64,000 bases of DNA from Acorus gramineus. Lineage: Eukaryota > Streptophyta > Magnoliopsida > Acorales > Acoraceae. Position 1 is the stretch's first letter, and every line of letters begins with the position of its first letter. Below are positions 56,224 to 64,000 of the stretch, piece after piece. The stretch spans positions 13,539,563 through 13,603,562 of the forward strand of contig CM060850.1 in assembly GCA_030737835.1 (NCBI GenBank), given 5' to 3'. The notes under the pieces were generated by a model that had not been told where the DNA came from, searched no databases, and saw only the letters and a program-made list of their open reading frames with translations. The position numbers and the translations under genes were made by a program.

Positions 56224-57660
56224 GAACATGTTAAAAGTATTTTTAAGAAGATATGTAACAGTATAAAAAAAAAAAAAGGAACAATAACCCTAATGGTCAA
56301 GTAATTTCTCCTAAAATAAGATGACATCGACGTTGGTCACAACTAACATTGATTCCTCACTGTTTTCAATCTTGTCATATTTATAACATTAGTAGGAAAC
56401 TTGGCTGAAAGCTTCTGCTCCACCAGTGACTAAAAAAAAAAAACATCAAAGTCTTCATGATTGTACAATCCTTCAAATGGAGATCTATTTTTTTGTCCAA
56501 AGGATCCAACAATTGGCTCTTCTGCAATAAAAAAAAAATCAAATCAACCACTGTTCCGCTTACGCATAATACAATAATTATTTTATATTTTGCTGGATCC
56601 CATTAAACGTGAAAGAAAATTTTGCTCTTGTATTTTATATTAAGAATTGAGTTGGCACACGAGTAGATATAAAAAAAGAGAAATTAGATTACCCATGTAA
56701 AATATGAAGCCATGCCAAAGGTGTGGTGGAGTCCGATTCTATCCATACACCCTTCTCAACATCAGCAGACTAGTATTATATGTGAAAAACCTACAAAAAA
56801 CGAGGGAAGCCATTAATTTAGGTTATGCTATAGCGTGAGATCAATTATGTAGATTTTTATTATATGATCATTTGTTTGAGAAATTAACAGATTATTGAAG
56901 TTCATTGTCTTGGTATTCTTCTAAATAATCAATAGTGTTGTTGGAGCTTGCAGATCTTACATTTTTTATTGGATCTACAAAAGAGGGTGATCTCACGCTA
57001 CATTATAATCTAATTTCTCTATTTTTTTATGTACTTGTATGCCTACTCAATTCCTAATTAATGGCTTTTCTCATTTTTTGTGGGTTCTTCACATATAATA
57101 CTAGTCTGTTGATGCTCATGCTCATTTTGTATAGGTAACCTAATTTCTTTTTTTGTATGTCTACGCGTGTGCCCACTCAATTCTTAAGATAAAATACAAG
57201 AGCAAAATTTTCTTCCACGTTTTATGGGATCCAGCAAAATATAAAATAATTATTGCATTATGCGTAAGCGGAACAGTGGTTGATTTGTTTTTTTGATTGC
57301 AGAAGAGCCAATTGTTGGATCCTTTGGACAAAAAAATAGATCTCCATTTGAAGGATCGCACAATCATGAACACTTTGAATGTTTTTCCTTTTTTTTTTTT
57401 TTTTTTTTAAGTCACTGGAGCGGATGTATAAAGAATTCAAAATGGTTGTCTTTTAGCAGAAACTTTCAGCCAAGTTTCCCCCTAATGTTATAAATATGAC
57501 AAGATTGAAAACAGTGAGGCATCAATATTAGGTGACACAAGTGTCGATGTCATCTTATTTTAGGGGAAATTACTTAACCATTCCTGTTATTGGTTTTTTT
57601 TTTTTTAACTGATACATATCTTCATAAAAATCACCTTAAAAAGTACTTTTAACATGTTAC
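56224..57660. repeat. Giant inverted repeat (arms ~620-670 bp, loop ~140 bp)
   Basis: The left arm 56224-56845 is the reverse complement of the right arm 56988-57660. Long near-identical stretches include CAAATGGAGATCTATTTTTT, GGATCCAACAATTGGCTCTT and CACTGTTCCGCTTACGCATA. The arms carry a few indels, such as a differently decayed block near 56715-56765. The loop is 56846-56987. A transcript through it would fold into a very long hairpin. One short frame in the right arm (EEPIVGSFGQKNRSPFEG) follows a splice-acceptor-like TTGCAG; its origin is unknown. Confidence 0.9.
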
Positions 57661-59479
57661 ATACACACACACACACACGGGGTCGTGCATGTCATTGTGC
57701 AGCCCACGATATTAACCATCTGATCGTTGATCTTGCGATCGTACGGTTGATGATGATTTAAAAAAAGAAAAATTGAACCGAATGATCCGGTTGCTAATCC
57801 CGTAACCCCCCAAATCTCAACCTCCCCAATCTCGCTCCTCTCATTCAACACAGCAACAAAAAAAAAAAACCTCAAAAACACATAGCAACACCCTTAAATC
57901 GAATTGACCTCGTCTTCTCGACCGGCCACCCCCATCTTATCCCGTCCGCCGACCATCACTGGTGAGCTCACCGACCTCTCCTCATCTCATCTCTCATTTC
58001 TGAGTAGTCTAGATCTATGATGTTTGTTTTTCTTTTTCCAATTTTTCTTTTCAGATATTTTTTTTTTCAAATAAAATTGTTTGTAGATCTAAGGTTTTTT
58101 TTACAGCTAGTTTTTTTTTTCAGAATTTTTCACAGCGAGGGTTTCATTTTGGAAGGATGTTTGAAATCAAATTTTACATATAAAAAAATTGAAATAATTT
58201 TTCAAAACCCATAATTTTGTTGGATTTCTAAAAAATTGTTTTCGGTTTCTTCAAAAGTTATAATGTAATGGCATTTAAAAATTTGTTTGAATCCACAAAG
58301 CTTTCTAAACTTGAACCAACAGAAAACCACTTATGAGACCTTTCTACTCTCTTTTTTTTCTTTTGAATCCACAATTTGGAATGATTTATGAAATTAATTC
58401 CTGTACTTTTAATTTTTTAATAGAAATTGAAATTGTGGCCCTGAATCCACAATTTGTATTGAATAGGTTGTGGTGTTATGGTGTTGGCCACATTGTTGAT
58501 GGTGTTAGGGTGTAGCTGTTCATGTTGTCTTTTTGGTTATATAGTTTTTTATGGAAAGAACTTGAGAACCTTATTCAAGAGGATAAGCTGGGAAGAGTCC
58601 AGATCTGAGTGGGCTAATCTGCACACCTTTCTCTATTATTATTATTTTTTTTTGCCCTCTATTTTGTAATCAATCAGCCAAGCACTCTCAAATTGTTTTT
58701 ATACATGGGTACTAGTTTAGTATGCCATTCATTTCCTTCTTCAAACTTCACAGTGTACATTTGTAAGTTTGGCAAAGCAAAATTACCAAGAAAAAAAGAA
58801 AAAATTACTTAGTAATGTTGACTAATGTATCTCTGTTTACAACCTAAATTTGATTCCACAATTCTGTAGTGAATGCAGTTTACAATGCAATTTTTAGTGA
58901 ATGCAGTTTACAAGTTTTGTAGTGAAAACAATACCATATAGTTATGCAGTGACAAAAAAAAAAAAATCATTGCAGAAGCACTACATGTTATTTCTTGTTG
59001 CTGCCTGCTACTACATGTAGTTTACAAGTTTGTTGTTTATAAGGGTTCAGATTTGCTATTGTATGAAAATTGAGTATTATGTGGTATGTGTAGTTTTGTT
59101 TTTAATTATTCAACTAAGCAAAAAAAAAAAAAAAAATTTAATAGAACTAAGTACACAAAATAAAACCCACCCAGGTTCTCGTTTCTTTAGGCTCAATCTT
59201 TTGCATGCGATGAAGATTCAATCTTTTGAACACCCACTTCGAATGATCATATTTTTTTTTTTTTTGTGAATGGAAACATAAAGTTCTTTGGCAGTTGTTG
59301 TTGATCTGTGTATTGATTTGTAGCAAGTTTGCTAAATGAAGTGTTGCTCAAAATTAATATTTTTTGAGGATTTTGTAGGGGATGGAATTTAAAGAGGAAT
59401 ATTGAACTGGGAATATTCAAAGGCATTCCATTGCCAAGCAATGAAGATTTGAGTTTTGAGCTAGGATATACCTTTGAAG
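57661..59479. other. Non-coding region, possible relic of a gene 5' end
   Basis: A CA microsatellite at 57663-57679. At 57785-57975 a CT-rich, GC-richer stretch resembling a plant 5' leader ends at CACTG followed by GTGAG, after which the sequence becomes T-rich like a first intron. No coding exon could be linked to it. Nothing else recognised before the LINE. Confidence 0.35.
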
Positions 59480-61915
59480 AAGCACTACGCGTAACCTAGG
59501 ATTGGAAGCCTCAAGCTTGCAAACACTATAAGACTTTTGGGCAAAGAAGCCTTATGTTGCAAAAAGTTTCATATCCCTAAGACTCCTTCTAATGGAGCTT
59601 CGGTCTTGCCCTCTCCGATTGAAGCTGCCATGGCCCCAGTGGAGGTCCCAATTGGCAACCTGGAAACGGGCTCCACTTCAGCTGTTACTTTTGTGTCCTT
59701 AGAGGTTCCTAAAGGGGTTCCACCTCTGAACTCTCACTTAGAGTTGGTTCTGGTGCCCACAGTGGTTCCCACGGGGTCCACAGTTCTGGTTTCCCACCCA
59801 GAAACAATTAAGGTGATGGCAGTGGTTTCCTCAGGGACTCAGGTTATGGTTTCCCCCTTAATAGCAGATATCACTTCTTCGGAAGAAACTAGTCCTTATA
59901 TATCTCCGACCACTCTTTTTAGTTCTCCGACAGGAGCTTCCAATCCGGAAGACACTGTACTCGAAGTTCTGCTCCATCCTCAACATATTATTTGGACAAG
60001 GCTCCAAAACCAGCAAAGAAGATGGGTCCTGCAAAAAGTAAACTTCAGCCTGGAATTTTGGTTCCTCTTGGGCTTCCCTCGAAGGCTAAGAAGAATAAAA
60101 ATAAGAAGGTGATGTCCTTTGTAGAACATCCACAGGCTTCAACCTAGGTATCTCCCACCTTCCAAAATAAAATCCTTTTGATGGACTGGGTTTTTTGTAA
60201 CATTCGTGGCTTAAATAGTACAGAAAAACAAATGGATGTTAAAAACTTTTTGTCAAAGCATGCCACCCCTATTCTCTCTCTAGTAGAGACCAAGGTGGAC
60301 ATTCCAAATGCTTCCCTGATTTGTAGGAATATTTAACCTCATTACCAACTTTTGAATCCCTTTCTGAGGGCCGTATCTGGCTACTCTGGAACAACTCCCT
60401 TGTAGAGGTTGAGTTAATCTCCTTCTCTGACCAATATTTGCACTGTCAAATCATCCCTACCAACTGTAGTATCTCACCTTACTACATTACCTCTGTCTAT
60501 GCATCTAATTCTTCTTCTGAAAGGCTTATTCTATGGCAAGATCTGAAGTCCATTGCAGTGACTATTAATTCTCAAAATTGGATAGTTGGGGGTGACTTCA
60601 ATGAAGTCCGATATGCAAGCAAGAAAATGGGCGGACGCCCTCCTCATTCTCGAAGGCTAAACAGATTCAACAATTGCATTTCAGATTGTTATCTGGAGGA
60701 CCTGCGGTCTCCGAGTTCTCCATTTTCATGGCGTAATAAACAAGAAGCCCGAATTGCCTGCAAATTGGACCGTGTCTTGGTTAATTCTTCATGGATGCTT
60801 ACTCACACCGACAGTTTTTATCAGTCATTGGCCCTTGGTCTTTTAGACCACATTGCGCTTCAGGTTTTTGTTACACCCGATATTCCATCAGGGCCTAGGC
60901 CTTTCAAGTACATGCAGGCTTGGGAATCTCACTCTGACTTTGAGCATGTTGTCTCCTCAGCCTGGAATTGTCCTATTGCTGATTCCCCATTATTTGTTCT
61001 TGTCAAGACATTGCAAAACTTGAAAGGGGATCTAAAGACATGGAACATGGATTATTTTGGGAACATTCAAGATCAGCTTGCTTCCTCTCGACGCAGGCTC
61101 GACAAAATTCACACAGGCTCGACAAAATTCAGGTAGCATCTCTTCTTGATCCTCTTAATGCCGAGCTGATCCTTCAAGGGAGATTAGCTAGGACAGCATA
61201 CCTTGAGGTTCTCAGAAGGGAGGAAGGTCATCTTCACCAAAAATATAGACAACTGTGGCTCAAAGAAGGAGATAGCAACTCAAAAAAATTTTACTCATCA
61301 ATGAAAGGTCGAGCAGCCTATAACTCCATTCGGAAAGTGAAACTTACAGATGGGTCATTCTCATCCGATCCAGTGGTGATAAAGAGTCATGTAGTTGAGT
61401 ATTTTTAGTCCATTCTTAATAGGCCTTCCATGGATCAACCCCCAGCCCTTTACTCTTCGGTTCAACTCAATGATGATGACATATCCTTCCTCACCAAGCC
61501 TGTTTCAGATGCAGAGATCAAGTCATCTCTTTTCTCAGCTAAGCCCCTCGGCAGTCTTGGCCCTGATGGCTTTCCGGCTCGGTTCTTTCAATTATTCTGG
61601 TATCTTGTCAAACATGACTTCCTACAAGGAATTCAGTCGTTCTTTGCCTCAAGTTTTCTTCTTCGGCAACTTAATCAGTACTCCTTCATCTCCTTAATTC
61701 CAAAAGCTAAGCATGCAGATTCGTTTGACAACTTCTGTCCGATCTCTTTATGCAATTTGATATATAAAACAATCACAAAGATCCTGGCTATTCGGATTCA
61801 AGGTGTCCTCCCCAAAATCATACTCCCCAACCAATCGGCCTTTGTGAAACGTAGGAGCATTGTCAATCCCCATCCCTTTCTAGTCCAAGTTGAGTATTCT
61901 ATGATTGCCCTATGA
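59480..61915 (+). pseudogene. L1-type LINE, 3'-truncated and frame-broken
   Basis: Order: the end of a gag-like ORF1 with a damaged CCHC knuckle (WKPQACKHYKTFG, about 59500-59540) and a Pro/Val/Ser-rich tail; then an ORF2 start (MDWVFCNIRGLN at 60181) with an apurinic endonuclease domain (LVETK, IVGGDFNEV, and LLDH in place of the usual SDH); then LWLKEGDSNSKKF; then the reverse transcriptase N-terminal part (LGPDGFPARFFQ, FISLIPKAKHADSFDNF, ILAIRIQGVLP, NQSAF). It stops near 61915 before the catalytic YADD-type motif. Several stops and shifts (for example TAA near 60335 and TAG near 61407) make it dead. Losing the 3' rather than the 5' end is unusual for a LINE and implies later deletion. 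Confidence 0.88.
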
Positions 61916-62548
61916 ATACAATTAGAATCAACATCTTCAAAGGTACAGTGAGGAAATTAAGAGAATAGAGGGGGTACTCATTTAGCAATGGAGGAATAAT
62001 TTAATCAAGCTGCTTTTGCACTTGTTAGTAAATTAGCTTTAACTTCCTCTACAAAGATCTGAATTACAAGTTTTTTTTTGTGTTGGAAACTAGACATCTA
62101 GAGGTTTCTGATGATGTAACAAAAGCCATTAAAAGTTGAAAAATGAATTTGTTTTTGAACGAAAATAACAGCTCTGTTTTTTGGCCATGTAATGGGTAGT
62201 TGTAGTGGTCAATGACTTTTAGTTTTCTTGTTTGGAACTTGTTTAGTCAACCTATAATATGTAGTTCGTAATTAAACCTATTCATGGAGGGTTGTTCCAT
62301 GACCATGTTATGTAATTCATAAAAATTGTAGTGATGGAGTCATACAATGAAAAAGAGTATACCAGAAATCTGAAAAGACTAGTGTTCTTGTCTTCCTTGC
62401 TCTAGCTTATCTCTTTGGAGGATTCCACTAAGTGTGACAGTGTGAGTCTTAATTTGTTGTTCTTCACTTGTGTTTCCTCATCTCTTTTAATTCCGGTATC
62501 ACAATCTCTGATAGGACAAATGATATTCTGACAATCTGAACTATGCAG
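61916..62548. other. Spacer, no gene seen
   Basis: AT-rich; no domain or repeat boundary recognised apart from junctions with the neighbours. Confidence 0.4.
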
Positions 62549-64000
62549 TGACATTTCTAATTTGTTACAGGATGATAGAGTACAAGATCCATGATCGTGC
62601 ACTCCAAAACCCCTGCTATGTTATTTCTTTTTTAGCAAGCAGAGTCCTCGACGGTTAGTTCTTCAACATGCAAATGGTGATATGATGTGCCCTGTTGTCG
62701 CCACTTTCTCCTTTTTGTTTGGCCTTCACTCTATGGATCAACATTTGATCCAATGCTCAGAAGTCCATCCCGTCGAGTCAAAACTAGGCCAGGCCCAATC
62801 CCTATTCTGAGATGCGGGCCGATTCAAGGAGTTCCTCTCCTCCCCCCCCCCTCCCCCCCCCCCCCCGTCTTAAAAAAAAAATTGCTATTACACAATTTTT
62901 TTTTAGCCCCAATTTTATATTTAAAAAATTCAAAACACGTGTAGACATGAATTAGTATTCAAAAAGAAGTTGTACGTCACAAATTGAAAACTTAAATTGT
63001 TTGGACCTGCAGGTCCAAAGTTCAGGCCCATGGGCGGGCCACGGGCTTGGGTTTTACCTTGCAGACTAGTCCAATCCGACCTGTTGTCGATGGCTACTAG
63101 CTCTCTGTATAATCTGTTACATCGATTTCTAAAGCAATAGATTTAAAATTGATCACCAAGAAAAAATAAAAAAAATAAATAAATCACAGGGAGGGAAAAG
63201 TTCAAACTTCGTTCATAAGAAAGAAAAAGAAATAGAAAAGGAAAAAGAAAGAAAGTTGGAAGGAAGAGGGAAAAAAAAGTTGTGTTTTTTTTTAATCTAA
63301 CGTTTGGTTTGGCGGATTCCTAATTTTAATGAGTGCATATTTATATGTGAAGATAATATAAATGTTGATATATTTTAAGTAAAAAACTGTTTGGTTCGAC
63401 AAGAAAAATAAATTCTTATTTGTAGTGCTTATTGAAGGGTATGTATGTTCATTTATGAAATATTTTTTTTTTATTGATATTTGGTCCACCACTTTATATA
63501 AAATTGAAAGATTGAGGGCAAAATAGCATTTCAACAATCAATAAGTAAAGTACTTTTTAAATAAGCGTTAAACTATTTATTTATTAAATAAATAATTATT
63601 CATCAATAAATATTTATAATAAGCACTACTTAAAACAAACACACAAATAAGAAATAAATACTTATTTTAAGTGATAAACAAAATAAATGCTTATTTTTCA
63701 CTGAACCAAACGCCCCTAATATATTTGGCACTGAGAGTACTTTAAAAAGTTACTTTGATGATTTTTGCTAACATTTATAAAATATCACATCAAATCATTC
63801 TACATAGAGTCATGACAAAGCTATGCCCTAAGAAGAATAAAATACAACACTTCAAAGCCATAGCCATATATAATACTAGAATATTATATACCAACAACAT
63901 TCTTTCCTGTCTCTATCATTATTTACAGTAAAAATATGGAAACTGATGAAGCAAGCAGAGATGAAAATTAAAAGAAAAATAAAATGTAGAAATTTCTAAT
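62549..64000. repeat. Segment homologous to 38645-39250, with two extra insertions
   Basis: Opens with GACATTTCTAATTTGTTACA, the un-inserted counterpart of the 5S-retroposon target, and ends with GCCATAGCCATATA and CATTATTTACAG shared with 39100-39230. Relative to the other copy it has extra sequence at about 62740-63085 (GGGCC-rich ends, poly-C run, hAT-like, boundaries uncertain) and at 63296-63718. Confidence 0.7.
63296..63718. mobile_element. MITE, ends of the CGTTTGGTT type
   Basis: Left CGTTTGGTTTGGCGG and the reverse complement of the right end GGGGCGTTTGGTTCAGTG form inverted ends. Absent from the paralogous segment near 38980. A 3-bp TAA flank would fit a PIF/Harbinger element, but is too short to be convincing. 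Confidence 0.55.

Noticed and set aside
57293-57493. Stand-alone small protein gene
   Set aside because: Lies inside an inverted-repeat arm and runs into poly-phenylalanine from a T-run; only the first part is kept in both arms.

Overview
The window is nuclear DNA of a flowering plant. Evidence: spliced genes with GT-AG introns, a CYP72-clan P450 closest in memory to the eudicot CYP749A group, plant cytosolic sulfotransferases (SOTs), and dense plant-type transposons (Ty1/copia, Ty3/gypsy, L1-type LINE, SINE-like retroposons, hAT and Mutator non-autonomous elements, a probable Helitron). The background is strongly AT-rich, with GC-rich islands at the SOT exons and in some transposons. A eudicot or other non-grass angiosperm is likely; no species can be named.

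Layout. 1-2.8 kb: short LTR element inserted in a dead SOT. 3.3-7.25 kb: first copy of a P450+SOT block, in which the P450 is a fragment and the SOT (5429-6723, minus) is intact. 7-13.4 kb: an AT-rich duplicated repeat split by a 2.7 kb insertion. 13.4-17.5 kb: LTR fragments and a tandem repeat. 18.0-29.2 kb: second copy of the block, in which the P450 (18001-20482, minus, five exons, 510 aa) is intact and the SOT is dead and split by a 4.8 kb copia element. The two copies have therefore decayed in complementary fashion. 30-34 kb: hAT-type elements with clean 8-bp target duplications. 34.6-36 kb: gypsy and LINE fragments. 37.5-46.7 kb: foldback MITEs, a 5S rRNA/tRNA-like chimeric retroposon with a 17-bp target duplication, and two paralogous small membrane-protein genes (41101-41556, 46305-46718, plus). 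47.3-51.1 kb: a Mutator-like element and two more dead SOTs. 51.9-57.7 kb: a ~300-bp tandem repeat, a probable Helitron and a giant inverted repeat. 59.5-61.9 kb: broken L1-type LINE. 62.5-64 kb: a diverged copy of the 38.6-39.2 kb segment.

Only four genes look intact: one SOT, one P450, and the two small membrane-protein genes. A P450 beside a SOT could hydroxylate and then sulfate a small metabolite, but the substrate cannot be read from sequence. The most unusual item is the chimeric 5S/tRNA-like retroposon at 38278-38644. Next are the reciprocal gene loss, the large inverted repeat at 56224-57660, and the GGGTC-rich hAT family with its echo in the copia leader.
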